DNA of 45,792 bases from Pseudomonadota bacterium. Lineage in GTDB: Bacteria; Pseudomonadota; Gammaproteobacteria; Pseudomonadales; Pseudohongiellaceae. The notes under the pieces are model-generated. The model was not told the origin of the DNA. It worked only from the letters and a program-made list of their open reading frames with translations, and searched no databases. Shown here piece after piece: positions 9,776 to 17,743 of the stretch (positions are counted from its first letter, which is position 1; each line of letters starts with the position of its first letter). Made by a program: the position numbers and the translations under genes. The stretch covers positions 1 through 45,792 of the forward strand of contig JAQBSZ010000034.1 of the NCBI GenBank assembly GCA_027623555.1. Direction: 5' to 3'.

Positions 9776-10267
9776 ATGAACACATTAACCAACACTAATA
9801 TGGTCAGGTCCTCAATTCAGATTTTCCTGACAATTGTTCTGTGTTTAAGTGGCAGCACAGGAATGGCCGCCGACTGCTGTGATGTGCAAAAGGAATTCAT
9901 CAATTCCAATCAGAGCTTTACCCAGGTTGTAACCGTGAGCAGTGGGGGTGTTAAGACTCTCTACGTTTCTGGTCAGGTTGGAATTCAGGATGGCCAGGTG
10001 CCAGAGTCCTTCACGGAGCAGGTGGATACCGTATTTGCCAATATGGCCCGTCAATTGGAAGCAGCGGGAGCCACCATGGCAGATGTAATAAAACTCACCG
10101 GTTTTATCGTAGACATCGATCCGGATAAGGTAGCCCAGTACGGTCAGGTGCGCAGCCGCCATTTTCCCGCTGCCAACCCGCCGGCATCCACACTGGTGGG
10201 TGTTTCTGGCCTGGTCAGAGAGTCTTTTCTGGTAGAGGTGGAAGCTGTTGCTGTGATCTCCGATTGA
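9776..10267 (+). CDS. Exported RidA/YjgF-family protein lacking the usual arginine
   Basis: This 163-residue protein has an N-terminal export signal (hydrophobic IQIFLTIVLCLSG, cleavage near GMAA) followed by a complete RidA fold (about 40-160). Motifs include LYVSGQVGIQDG, FANMARQLEAAGATMADVIKLTGF and the final FLVEVEAVAV. Cytosolic RidA enamine deaminases carry a conserved Arg in the PARS-type segment. Here the matching segment is NPPASTLVGV, with Ser at that position by my manual alignment. That fits a non-deaminase Rid subgroup. Export is also atypical, because most family members are cytosolic. It lies 34 bp after the PQQ dehydrogenase and may act on or bind a reactive product of it. That link is inferred from position only. 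Confidence 0.85.
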   Translation: MNTLTNTNMVRSSIQIFLTIVLCLSGSTGMAADCCDVQKEFINSNQSFTQVVTVSSGGVKTLYVSGQVGIQDGQVPESFTEQVDTVFANMARQLEAAGATMADVIKLTGFIVDIDPDKVAQYGQVRSRHFPAANPPASTLVGVSGLVRESFLVEVEAVAVISD

Positions 10268-10348
10268 TAAACTGCGACAGATGTATTTTTTCAACAAACG
10301 GATTAACCAAGAACATCATCTACAAAAATAAATCTGTCCCGATTTCTT

Positions 10349-10424
10349 CTATGTGCCTTTTACGCGCAGTAAGATACACTCAAAGCGCAGACCTAATTTC
10401 CTGTTTGCTCTAGAGGTGTACATA
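10349..10424 (+). repeat. Duplicated leader upstream of small-protein gene (copy B)
   Basis: This is the partner of the leader at 7387-7463. It also holds the gene's ribosome-binding site (GAGG at about 10412-10415). A repeat half-site reading TAAATCTGTCCC lies immediately upstream, at about 10330-10341. Confidence 0.65.
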
Positions 10425-10808
10425 ATGAAAATAGCTTTAATTAGAAAGTTCGTAACAGTCGTTTTGGTTGGACTTTGTTCTCAGGCCGCAATTGCGGATA
10501 ACGCGTCATCAGCCACAGAAATCGCTGGCATCGTCGTATCAATGAACCACTTCCCATCCGATGCGGATAAGGCGAAGTTGATGGCCATCACCGCCGATGA
10601 CAGTCTTGCTGAAGGCGTGAGAGCCATGGCCACTGCGGTCGCCAATATTTCTCACGCGGCAACCGCCGAAGGCAAAGCGGCCATGGCCGCTCTCCAGGAT
10701 TCGCAGATGCCAGATCGCGGCAAAACATTGGCCAGCGTAATTGCGGGTTTTAACCACATGGCGAGTGCGGAAGACAAGGCCAGCATTACTGAGCTGTATG
10801 GCTTGTAA
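10425..10808 (+). CDS. Small exported protein of unknown function
   Basis: This 127-residue protein has a clear signal peptide (MKIALIRKFVTVVLVGLC..., cleavage near AIA-D). The mature part of about 100 residues is Ala/Met-rich and predicted helical, with similar segments such as FPSDADKAKLMAITADDS and ATAEGKAAMAALQDS, and it ends in EDKASITELYGL. It has no cysteine in the mature part, no lipobox and no domain I recognise. A shortened paralogue lies at 7464-7628. The gene ends just before a strong terminator and may be the last gene of the PQQ dehydrogenase/RidA unit, although its own duplicated leader suggests a separate promoter. Confidence 0.7.
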   Translation: MKIALIRKFVTVVLVGLCSQAAIADNASSATEIAGIVVSMNHFPSDADKAKLMAITADDSLAEGVRAMATAVANISHAATAEGKAAMAALQDSQMPDRGKTLASVIAGFNHMASAEDKASITELYGL

Positions 10809-10833
10809 TTAATCGAGATACTTTCAGAGAAAG

Positions 10834-10870
10834 AAAAGGCCTCGCTTCGTTACGAAGCGAGGCCTTTTTT
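10834..10870 (+). terminator. Rho-independent terminator
   Basis: A near-perfect hairpin with arms AAAAGGCCTCGCTTCG and CGAAGCGAGGCCTTTT and a tiny loop is followed by a T run. It lies 26 bp after the stop of the small exported protein gene. The A-run on the left arm lets it also act on transcripts from the minus strand, so it can insulate both sides. Confidence 0.93.
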
Positions 10871-10872
10871 GT

Positions 10873-10926
10873 AACAGGGACAGATCTATTTTCCAATTTC
10901 GTGAAATTTATCTGCTCCTATTTGTT
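10873..10926. repeat. Inverted GGGACAGAT-type repeat pair
   Basis: The left arm AACAGGGACAGATCT faces the diverged right arm ATTTATCTGCTCCTATTTGTT, forming an imperfect palindrome between the terminator and the UrcA-family gene end. The same half-site recurs at about 10330, 11611, 11683, 16447, 16852, 29107, 34883 and 34955. It also forms the outer ends of the MITE-like element. Confidence 0.6.
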
Positions 10927-11228
10927 CAAGCAGTTGCTGTTATCGACTTCAACGCATCAGTCACGGTTTTTTCGTAGCAGTTGCGACTCTCAATAAACTG
11001 TCGCAGTGAACCCGCACGGCTCAGACCCTGTGCGCCACAGACTTTCTCGGCTGCGCGTCGAATCTGACGTTCCAGCTCGGCACGACCCAGCGCAGTGGCA
11101 GCCTCTTCGGCACTATAGGATATACGTACTTCATCCTCGGCTATCTGATTCACTTCTACATCAGCACTTGCTATCGCAGGAATGGTGAACGCCATAATGA
11201 AGGCGAATGGTTTGATTAGCTTGTTCAT
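10926..11228 (-). CDS. UrcA family protein
   Basis: This 100-residue exported protein starts at ATG 11228, chosen for the GGAGAAG ribosome-binding site 5 bp before it. A longer frame upstream has no signal. Residues 1-22 form a signal peptide (FAFIMAFTIPAIASA). The mature part has the UrcA pattern: VRISYSAEEAATALGRAELERQIRRAAEKVCG, given here only as landmarks VRISY, RAAEKVCG and ESRNCYEKTVTDAL. Two cysteines (in KVCG and RNCY) are placed as expected for a disulfide. The family is widespread in Proteobacteria and has no established role. It appears to be a single-gene unit, convergent with the preceding plus-strand genes. Confidence 0.82.
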   Translation of the reverse strand: MNKLIKPFAFIMAFTIPAIASADVEVNQIAEDEVRISYSAEEAATALGRAELERQIRRAAEKVCGAQGLSRAGSLRQFIESRNCYEKTVTDALKSITATA

Positions 11229-11469
11229 AAAACTTCTCCACAAAAATTGATAATAGGCTGGATTCGAATCCTTGTAATATAAGATGCGAGCAACGCAAAA
11301 AAGGTTACATTTTTGGAGAATAAAAATTATTACAGGAATCCTCCGACAAATATCCCAGAAAACTACCACGCCATATTGATAATGTTTGGGCTGAAAATCC
11401 TGAATTTCAGATGAAGGAAATGTCCAGAAAAGCGGCGGCTGGATGAAGATTAAAGGGGATGGAGAGATT

Positions 11470-11512
11470 AAAGGGGACGGAGGGATTAAAATTTAATCCC
11501 TCCGTCCCCTTT
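11470..11512. repeat. Perfect 21-bp inverted repeat around a single base
   Basis: The left arm AAAGGGGACGGAGGGATTAAA (11470-11490) is followed by one central A and an exactly complementary right arm to 11512. No gene is adjacent: the gap 11229-11701 holds only this palindrome, a degenerate copy of its left arm just before it, and the inverted pair at 11611-11695. The core GGGACGGAGGGATTA recurs at 37342-37356 at the end of a MITE-like fragment, so this is a dispersed unit. Confidence 0.85.
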
Positions 11513-11610
11513 TTGCCCATGAAGGTCTTATCGATGAATTCGACTGTCACGAGGGCAACTATAGCCAGCCGCGTATTCTGCGAAGTGGTCAGTTACAGGC
11601 TGCTGAGCAA

Positions 11611-11695
11611 TAACGACAGATCTAATTTTTATAACAAATAGCTATTCCATGACGGCTCGCGCGTGAAAAATGAATCTGTCCCTATTTTCTGGCCT
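11611..11695. repeat. Inverted GGGACAGAT-type pair
   Basis: CGACAGATCTAATTTTT (from 11612) faces AAAAATGAATCTGTCCCTATTTTC (to 11693), separated by about 40 bp. The right arm ends a few bases before the stop codon of the permease gene at 11702. It is the same repeat family as at 10873-10926. Confidence 0.65.
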
Positions 11696-11701
11696 GGATA
11701 T

Positions 11702-12916
11702 TTACACCGAGCGCGTCGCGATAGCCGGCTCGGTCCGGGCGGCACCCGATGACGGCCCCAATACGGCGACCTGGCCAATCACAATCAGCGCCAACATGCC
11801 CAGCGGCGTGTAATACCAGGCCATTACCGGCATATTAAAAATGCTGGTCAGCCCAATGCCAAAACCGATGGTTAGCACTGCACCCAGTGTCACCCCGAGC
11901 CCGGAGACCAGAAAGTTCTCGACCATGAAATGGCGGAGAATTTGCATGCGCGTTGCTCCCAACGCACGCCGCGTGCCTATTTGCTTGCGACGTCGATTAA
12001 TACCAAACACTGCCAGTCCCACGATGCCCATGCAAGTGATAAACACCAGAGTGACAATTACCACCCACAGTATAGTGCTCATGGCACTGTCGACCTGGTA
12101 ACTTTCCGCACGGGTTCGTTCGAGCGACATCAGATTCCGAATGATGCGGCTGCCATTGCTTGCCACCAGCATCTCCTCAACCTCGACCATAAGTCGGTCC
12201 CTTTCTCCGGGTGCGGTTCTGAGCAAATAGGTATCCGCACCATCGAAGGAGTGAATGGGTTGCAGCATGGACAGTTCTAGATTGTTATTCGTAGGCCAGG
12301 GGCCCTGCAGTTGTTCCACAATGCCGATAACCTGGTGTGGCGGTAAGCCTGAGATATACAGTGTCTCACCTAGCACCGCCGAGGGCTCCCGTTCAGGAAA
12401 CATTCTGCTGGCCAGAGCTCGGCTGATGATAAGCTGATCTGTCGCAATTGCCTCGCCGGATTTTCGCCATTGAATTTCTTGCGTCGTGAAGTTCCTACCG
12501 GCAATGATGTCCAGATCCATCGTCTCCACGGCATGCTCGTCAACCCGGTAATAAGCCGCGTACGCCGCGGGTGCCGACTCATCGTCGACCAACCTGACGC
12601 CGGAGTTGGAGCCACTGCCGCTGACCGGGATGGCATTGGTCACCGTGACATCCACTACGCCCGGCAGCTGTCGCAGCATTGCCAGATCATCGGCCACAGT
12701 CACAGCCCCATTGAAATTTTCTCCGAACCCGATACTGGTTAGAAAGAAAGTATTGGCTTCATCCAGTCCGCTGGGCCTGGCCATTAGGCGAGATCGCTCG
12801 TTGATGATAAAAAAGGCGTTGATGACGACGGTCATGGTGAACGCGATTTGTAGGGAAATCAAAATGACTCCCAGCTTGTTCCTGGTCATTGCACGGAGGA
12901 TGGGTCCTGTTTCCAT
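11702..12916 (-). CDS. MacB/FtsX-type ABC transporter permease
   Basis: This 404-residue permease has the MacB layout: one N-terminal membrane helix (about 16-37, LGVILISLQIAFTMTVVINAF), a large periplasmic domain (about 40-270), and three C-terminal helices (about 280-395) in an FtsX-like domain. That domain contains the cytoplasmic-loop motif RRRKQIGTRRALGAT. Such permeases do not move substrate through the membrane. They act as mechanotransducers that drive a periplasmic adaptor and outer-membrane channel. It is the last gene of the set adaptor (16341), ATPase (15051), permease (14302), permease. It is 78 bp after the other permease and would form a heterodimer with it. The substrate is unknown. 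Confidence 0.88.
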   Translation of the reverse strand: METGPILRAMTRNKLGVILISLQIAFTMTVVINAFFIINERSRLMARPSGLDEANTFFLTSIGFGENFNGAVTVADDLAMLRQLPGVVDVTVTNAIPVSGSGSNSGVRLVDDESAPAAYAAYYRVDEHAVETMDLDIIAGRNFTTQEIQWRKSGEAIATDQLIISRALASRMFPEREPSAVLGETLYISGLPPHQVIGIVEQLQGPWPTNNNLELSMLQPIHSFDGADTYLLRTAPGERDRLMVEVEEMLVASNGSRIIRNLMSLERTRAESYQVDSAMSTILWVVIVTLVFITCMGIVGLAVFGINRRRKQIGTRRALGATRMQILRHFMVENFLVSGLGVTLGAVLTIGFGIGLTSIFNMPVMAWYYTPLGMLALIVIGQVAVLGPSSGAARTEPAIATRSV

Positions 12917-12994
12917 GTTATATGTAAACCTCTTGTAGATTTTCCAGCTTCGCCTGGTGAAGAATTCTCTTGCGATCTCTGCGTTGGTCTTGGG

Positions 12995-14302
12995 CTACTG
13001 CGTCTTAAGGTGAATCGCCGGATTCACATGACACGCCCGCCAAATTGGATAAAGGCCGGCCAAGATCGTGCAGGTAACGGCTAACAGAATGGTGATTGCC
13101 ACCAGGGTAAAATCCAGCCGAATCCAGTCGGTCTGCATCAGGTTTTCACCCAGCAATACCTTGATGCCTTCCAGTCCCAGGCTGGCAACTCCAGTGCCGA
13201 GAATTCCACCAATCAGTCCGATAAACCCGGCCTCGGTAACGTGCTGAATAAACAGTGAGCCTTTGTGCGCGCCCAAAGCCTGTCGCACTCCAATCTCGGC
13301 TGACTTGCTGAGAAATTTTGATAACAACAGTCCTATGGTGTTGAGCAGACATACCGCCAGAAGCATGACAGCAAGCGCTGACAGGATCCTGGTTTCATCT
13401 GGCAACACTTCCAGCTCGATCATCCATTCCTCAACATCAAACAACTTATTGTTAATGGGCTTCTCGAAGCGCCCGAGCTGTTTCTGTTCCGCCGCATAAT
13501 TATTGATAAAATTCAGATAGTCGGCTTCCTCTTCGGCTGATTGCAATTCCACCCAGTACTGAATCCACACGCATTCGGAATTTAAAAACGCTTGCCACCC
13601 GACTCCGTCCACGGGTTTATGGCAACTGGTGTTACCGGCGCGAGGAAGTTCGAGTGACGGAATTAGATTCCAGGGCAGGTAGATTTCTTCGCCAGTGTCG
13701 AATGGGCCATTATTAACATCATAAAATTTGGGCACCGGGTTCCAGTTATCAATCACACCCAGCACCTGAAAGTGAGTTCCTTCCAATAACAACGATTGAC
13801 CAGTGGAATCCTGGCCACCAAATAACTGCTCGTTAAGTTCCCTGGACAGCACTACCACCTGCTGCAAGCTCTCATCAACACTGTTATCCCAGCCATTGCC
13901 ATAGAGAAAGGGCACGTCGAACATGGGAAAGAAATCCGCCGAAGCGCCGCGGCCGGCTACCCGAAACGGACGGAGCTCGGGATTGTCAGGTTCGATGATG
14001 CTGACAAATTTGGATGACATGGTTTGACGGATCGCCCGGCTATCCTGCATCAAAGCCTTGGAATCAAGGTAGGTTAGTTGGCTTGGGGGATCGAAACTCT
14101 CACTCGGATTGCCAATATCCATCTGCACATGAAACAAAGTATCGCTCTTATGGGGGATCGGGTTACCGCCCATCACGTAGTTGAGCGTGTATATCACCAT
14201 GTAGGCACCGATGCCGATGGCCACCGCCAGTACCATGAGTGAGCTGAGTATGGGATTTCTTCTATAGCTGAGTGCGCTTAAGCGCAGGTAATAAAGAAGC
14301 AT
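12995..14302 (-). CDS. MacB/FtsX-type ABC transporter permease
   Basis: This 435-residue permease has an N-terminal helix (about 20-42, SSLMVLAVAIGIGAYMVIYTL) and a periplasmic domain of about 240 residues. Three C-terminal helices follow, with the FtsX-loop motif SKSAEIGVRQALGAHKGS. The periplasmic part is longer than in its partner at 11702-12916 and includes two Cys (NTSCHKP and NSECVW) that could form a disulfide. It lies 35 bp downstream of the ATPase gene, in the same operon. It probably pairs with the other permease in an asymmetric MacB-like complex, in contrast to MacB itself, where ATPase and permease are fused and homodimeric. Confidence 0.88.
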   Translation of the reverse strand: MLLYYLRLSALSYRRNPILSSLMVLAVAIGIGAYMVIYTLNYVMGGNPIPHKSDTLFHVQMDIGNPSESFDPPSQLTYLDSKALMQDSRAIRQTMSSKFVSIIEPDNPELRPFRVAGRGASADFFPMFDVPFLYGNGWDNSVDESLQQVVVLSRELNEQLFGGQDSTGQSLLLEGTHFQVLGVIDNWNPVPKFYDVNNGPFDTGEEIYLPWNLIPSLELPRAGNTSCHKPVDGVGWQAFLNSECVWIQYWVELQSAEEEADYLNFINNYAAEQKQLGRFEKPINNKLFDVEEWMIELEVLPDETRILSALAVMLLAVCLLNTIGLLLSKFLSKSAEIGVRQALGAHKGSLFIQHVTEAGFIGLIGGILGTGVASLGLEGIKVLLGENLMQTDWIRLDFTLVAITILLAVTCTILAGLYPIWRACHVNPAIHLKTQ

Positions 14303-14337
14303 TATTTGATACCTGGTTCATGTGTCGGCCCTGGTGC

Positions 14338-15051
14338 TCAGGAACCGACTGTGGCGGATTCCCGGTGGAAATCCACTGGAGTGAGAACAGGGCTACTGAT
14401 GCGGCCATCCAGAATGTGCACGTTACGCCTGGACTGGGTGGCTAGCTCCAGATCGTGAGTCACCATGATGATGGTAGTACCGTCGGCGTTAATTTCATGC
14501 AGAAGGTCCATTACTCCATGGGCGGTATTGGAGTCCAGATTACCGGTCGGCTCGTCTGCCAGCAGGAACAAAGGTTTGCCCACCAGCGCCCTGGCGATGG
14601 CGACCCGTTGTTGCTGCCCACCGGACAATTGTGAAGGCACATGCTTCTTGCGCGAAAGCAGTCCCACCGAATCCAGCGCCTGGTCGATGCGCTGCTTGCG
14701 CTCACTCGCTTTCATGCCACGGTAGCGCAGTGGCACGTCGATGTTGTCGAACAGGTTGAGATCAGGCATCAGGTTAAAGCTCTGAAAGATAAACCCGATC
14801 TTCTGGTTGCGCAGCTTGGCACGCTGGAAATCACTTAATGTGGAGACATCGGTACCGTCCAGCAGGTATTGACCACTCGTCAAGGTTTCCAGAAGTCCGG
14901 CAATATTGAGAAAGGTTGTCTTGCCGCAACCGGAAGGACCGGTGATAGAGACGAACTCACCTTCGTCGATGGTAAGTGAAAAATCGCTCAGAGCATGGGT
15001 TTCCACAAGCTCCGTGCGAAACACTTTGCATACATCAGTCATCTTTAACAT
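14338..15051 (-). CDS. LolD/MacB-type ABC transporter ATPase
   Basis: This 237-residue nucleotide-binding subunit shows Walker A GPSGCGKTT, Q-loop IFQSFNLMPDL, ABC signature LSGGQQQRVAIARAL, Walker B LFLLADEPTGNLDS and switch His in IMVTHD. The sequence fits the MacB/LolD/FtsE group, whose members power extracytoplasmic mechanotransmission. I use ATG 15051; TTG 15054 would add one residue. It follows the adaptor gene by 15 bp and precedes the two permeases, so it energises that complex. Confidence 0.93.
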   Translation of the reverse strand: MLKMTDVCKVFRTELVETHALSDFSLTIDEGEFVSITGPSGCGKTTFLNIAGLLETLTSGQYLLDGTDVSTLSDFQRAKLRNQKIGFIFQSFNLMPDLNLFDNIDVPLRYRGMKASERKQRIDQALDSVGLLSRKKHVPSQLSGGQQQRVAIARALVGKPLFLLADEPTGNLDSNTAHGVMDLLHEINADGTTIIMVTHDLELATQSRRNVHILDGRISSPVLTPVDFHRESATVGS

Positions 15052-15066
15052 CAATCAATGCCTCTG

Positions 15067-16341
15067 CTAGTTGTTTATTAGTACGGCATCCGCACTGTTG
15101 AATGAATCAGTACTGGACACGATGATAGTGTCTCCGTCAGACAAGCCATCGAGTATCTCGATGCTGTTCAAGCTGGTTGCTCCGGTAATGATGGGCCGGC
15201 GATAGGCGATGCCATCGTCGATGACATAGGCGACGCGACCGTTGCCGCTATCGAAAAACTGGCCCCGCTGCACCATTAGCACAGCAAACTTTTCTTCCAG
15301 CAGGATACGCGTGGTGAGCCGTTGATTCTGTCTCAGACTCTCGGGCACGAGGGCATTGAAGCGCACGCGCCCGGTCACCTGGTTGTCGATGATCTCCGGC
15401 GAAACCGCGACCAGCGTGGCGCCGAACAGTTGTGTTCCGGCACGCACTTCGGCCTGCATGCCGATCGCCAGGTCGTCGGCATAACTTTCCGAGACCTGCA
15501 CTTCGACTTCGAAAGCGGAGAGGTCGACTACGCTCAATACAGGCTGGTTTCTGGCAACGTTGGTCTTCTGATCAACAGTGAGGTTGCCGACGATGCCGCG
15601 TACCGGGGAAACAATACTGAGCTCTTCGACCTGGCGTGTCAGATTGGCGACTAACAATTCCTGCTGTTGGATGCTTAGCTGCTGTGTCTGCAGTTCAAAC
15701 TCCAGGCGCTCGCCGTCCAGACCCGTATCCAGCATCGAATGCTTGTGTATCAGCTCGGCGTTTTCTAAATCGTCCTGCGCCTTGTTGTAATCGACCTCGG
15801 TCAGCGCTCCCTGGGAGAAAGCCTGTTCTGCCCGTCTCATCTCGCGTTGCGCTGCCTTCAGCGCAATAGTGGCAGAATCTTCTGCTTTTTGATTCTGCAG
15901 CTGTTGCTGGCGTGTAGTGATGCGTTGCCGCTCCAGTGCCACGCGCAGAGAAGCCAGTCGCGCCTGTTCCTGCAACAATTGATTCTGAATTTCCGGGCTA
16001 TCGATGCTGGCCAATGCCTGTCCAACCAGCACTGAATCCCCTGACTCTACGGTGAAGGTGATGGTGCCGTTCTGGGTGGCATACAGGGTGGGACTGATGG
16101 CAGCGACCACGCGACCCTGCACCGAGATATCCCGTACAAAATTGCCGCGAGTGACCTCGGCGGTGCGCAGCCGTTCATTGGATACTGATTGCTGCGCCAT
16201 CGACCAGCGCTGCACGGTGGGAGTCAGCAACCAGCCGGACACTACCAGAAACACCAGCACGGCAGAGGAGAGCAGAATCTTGGTGTTCTTGGATCGCGGC
16301 TCCAGCACCACGTCCTGGGCTGAAGTATCGGAAATCTTCAT
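15067..16341 (-). CDS. HlyD/MacA-type periplasmic adaptor (membrane fusion protein)
   Basis: This 424-residue adaptor is anchored by one N-terminal helix (about 22-42, ILLSSAVLVFLVVSGWLL). A first lipoyl half (about 65-115, GRVVAAISPTLYATQNGTITF and GDSVLVGQALASIDSPE) leads into a long helical hairpin (about 116-240, Gln/Glu-rich coiled coil). The second lipoyl half is VSPVRGIVGNLTVDQKTNVARNQPV-like (landmarks SPVRGIVGNL, VDQKTNV). Beta-barrel and membrane-proximal domains follow. It would bridge the inner-membrane ABC complex to an outer-membrane channel. No TolC-like gene is in the window, so a channel encoded elsewhere is likely. It is the first gene of the four-gene set, and the 526 bp upstream are mostly a MITE-like element. 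Confidence 0.9.
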   Translation of the reverse strand: MKISDTSAQDVVLEPRSKNTKILLSSAVLVFLVVSGWLLTPTVQRWSMAQQSVSNERLRTAEVTRGNFVRDISVQGRVVAAISPTLYATQNGTITFTVESGDSVLVGQALASIDSPEIQNQLLQEQARLASLRVALERQRITTRQQQLQNQKAEDSATIALKAAQREMRRAEQAFSQGALTEVDYNKAQDDLENAELIHKHSMLDTGLDGERLEFELQTQQLSIQQQELLVANLTRQVEELSIVSPVRGIVGNLTVDQKTNVARNQPVLSVVDLSAFEVEVQVSESYADDLAIGMQAEVRAGTQLFGATLVAVSPEIIDNQVTGRVRFNALVPESLRQNQRLTTRILLEEKFAVLMVQRGQFFDSGNGRVAYVIDDGIAYRRPIITGATSLNSIEILDGLSDGDTIIVSSTDSFNSADAVLINN

Positions 16342-16510
16342 CTTCTAATTAGCCAGTTCCACGAGGCTTCGCTCGTTTCAATTGAATGTAGTCTCTGTCA
16401 GGTAACAGTAGTTAGACGCCGGCTAGTTTCAGATAGTTACAGAGTAAATAGGGACTGGTCTATTCTTCTTGGGCACGACCTGTCAATGAACAGTTAACCC
16501 TATGAAAAAT

Positions 16511-16866
16511 AGATCCATCCCTGAGATATCCCCAAAAATTTTTACCACTGCTAGATTTGTTTTGACTTGAATTCAACTCTAAAGGAAGCCCACAGTAACG
16601 GAGCGTTCCTGCGAGCAATCTCGGCCAAGGGTCCGTGAGTAGGGAATATCCCCATTGCTGTGGGCGATGAGGCGACTTGTCCAGGCCAGCGGCCAGGAGC
16701 TGAGGTATTATTTGCTCAACCACCTTTGGTCCTGATTGTTCGCAAACAACAGCACCCCCTGGCTCGAGTGATTGAAATTCAACGGTTCCTGCACCTTCCG
16801 AGCCTGCAGAAATCACTCAATGAGTTAATTCAACATTTTCTGGGGATATCTCAGGATCTATCCCTA
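16511..16866 (-). mobile_element. MITE-like inverted-repeat element, copy 2 (full length)
   Basis: About 356 bp are bounded by inverted ends: the left end reads GATCCATCCCTGAGATATCC and the right end is its near complement, GGGGATATCTCAGGATCTAT. The same terminal motif CTGAGATATCCCCA bounds the copy at 29107-29475. Internal blocks shared in inverse orientation include GTTTGCGAACAATCAGGACC, GAGCAAATAATA and AAGTCGCCTC. No transposase is encoded. A 118-codon minus-strand frame (16816-16460) crosses it but has stops or shifts in the other copies. It sits in the gap between the ABC-2 export genes and the MacA-like adaptor gene, and its right end reaches 1 bp before the stop codon of the 16868 permease gene. 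Confidence 0.78.
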
Positions 16867-16867
16867 T

Positions 16868-17743
16868 TTACTCGTCGGTGTACTTCACCTCGAGTCGCTT
16901 CAGCAGGTAGACCGAGCCTGCCACGGTAAGCACGCACAGCCCGAACATCCCGAAGATCGAGACCCACACCGGCGGTGGTGCGACGATGACCGCCAGCGGC
17001 CCCTCGTCCAGGGGAATCGGCAGCAGACCCTTGAGGTAGTAGATGATGCTGAAGATCTTCAGCGCCGGCGGCAGGATAAAATGAATCGTCTCCCAGCCGG
17101 CGATCAGCACGATCGGAATCAGCGGATTATGAAACAACAGGCCCGTGGCCATGAACACCGAGCCATAGCCCATGGTCGCCAACACGATGATACCCAGATA
17201 CATGCCCAGCTGTTGCAGCGCTATGCCATTGCTCAAATCGGTAATGAACTGATCCATGCCGAACGGCAGGTACAGCAGCAGGAAACCGATCAGGGTGCTG
17301 AGACCGAACAGCATCACGCCGCTGGCCAGCCCGGCCAGATACTTGGCGACTACCAGGACTTCGCGGCGCACCGGCGTCAATACATAGTAATGGATGCTGC
17401 GGTCCAGAATCTCGCCTCTAAACAGCGTGGTGAATATAGTGGCACTGCCGAGAAATACTACCGCACCCAGGATCAGAGTGGAGAATATCTGGCCGAAGAT
17501 TTCCCGCGCGCGTTCGATAGTCTCGAATACTGATTCACCCTCATCAATGGAGGCTATCGTCGCAGCAGTCAACACCAGCACCGGAATCAGCGCCAGGACG
17601 TAACAGGCAATGGCGCGGCGGGAAAACAGGGTCTTGCCAAACTCAATACGGAAGATTGCTCGCACCTGCCGCCACCACAGGGCTAGTCCAGAAGTCAGGG
17701 TCGGCGCAGTGACAAAGCCTGCGGCTAATTTACTCGTGCTCAT
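16868..17743 (-). CDS. ABC-2 type transporter permease
   Basis: This 291-residue permease has six predicted membrane helices. One is near residues 40-62 (AIACYVLALIPVLVLTAATI), a group lies at about 90-215, and a last one is at 255-280. The pattern is that of ABC-2 exporters and ABC-2-like membrane proteins. The conserved loop GEILDRSIHYYVLTPVRREVLVVAKYLAG (landmarks RSIHYYVLTPV, REVLVVAKYLAG) matches the subgroup with a membrane-remodelling SRPIN/TPVRR motif. Its start overlaps the ATPase gene (17740-18711) by 4 bp in an ATGA arrangement, so the two proteins almost certainly form one transporter. The exported substrate is unknown. It is the last gene before the MITE-like insert. Confidence 0.87.
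   Translation of the reverse strand: MSTSKLAAGFVTAPTLTSGLALWWRQVRAIFRIEFGKTLFSRRAIACYVLALIPVLVLTAATIASIDEGESVFETIERAREIFGQIFSTLILGAVVFLGSATIFTTLFRGEILDRSIHYYVLTPVRREVLVVAKYLAGLASGVMLFGLSTLIGFLLLYLPFGMDQFITDLSNGIALQQLGMYLGIIVLATMGYGSVFMATGLLFHNPLIPIVLIAGWETIHFILPPALKIFSIIYYLKGLLPIPLDEGPLAVIVAPPPVWVSIFGMFGLCVLTVAGSVYLLKRLEVKYTDE

Noticed and set aside
16460..16816. 118-codon minus-strand frame across the MITE-like element
   Set aside because: The matching regions of copies 1 and 3 contain stops and shifts in that frame, and there is no ribosome-binding site. The conservation is explained by the repeat itself.
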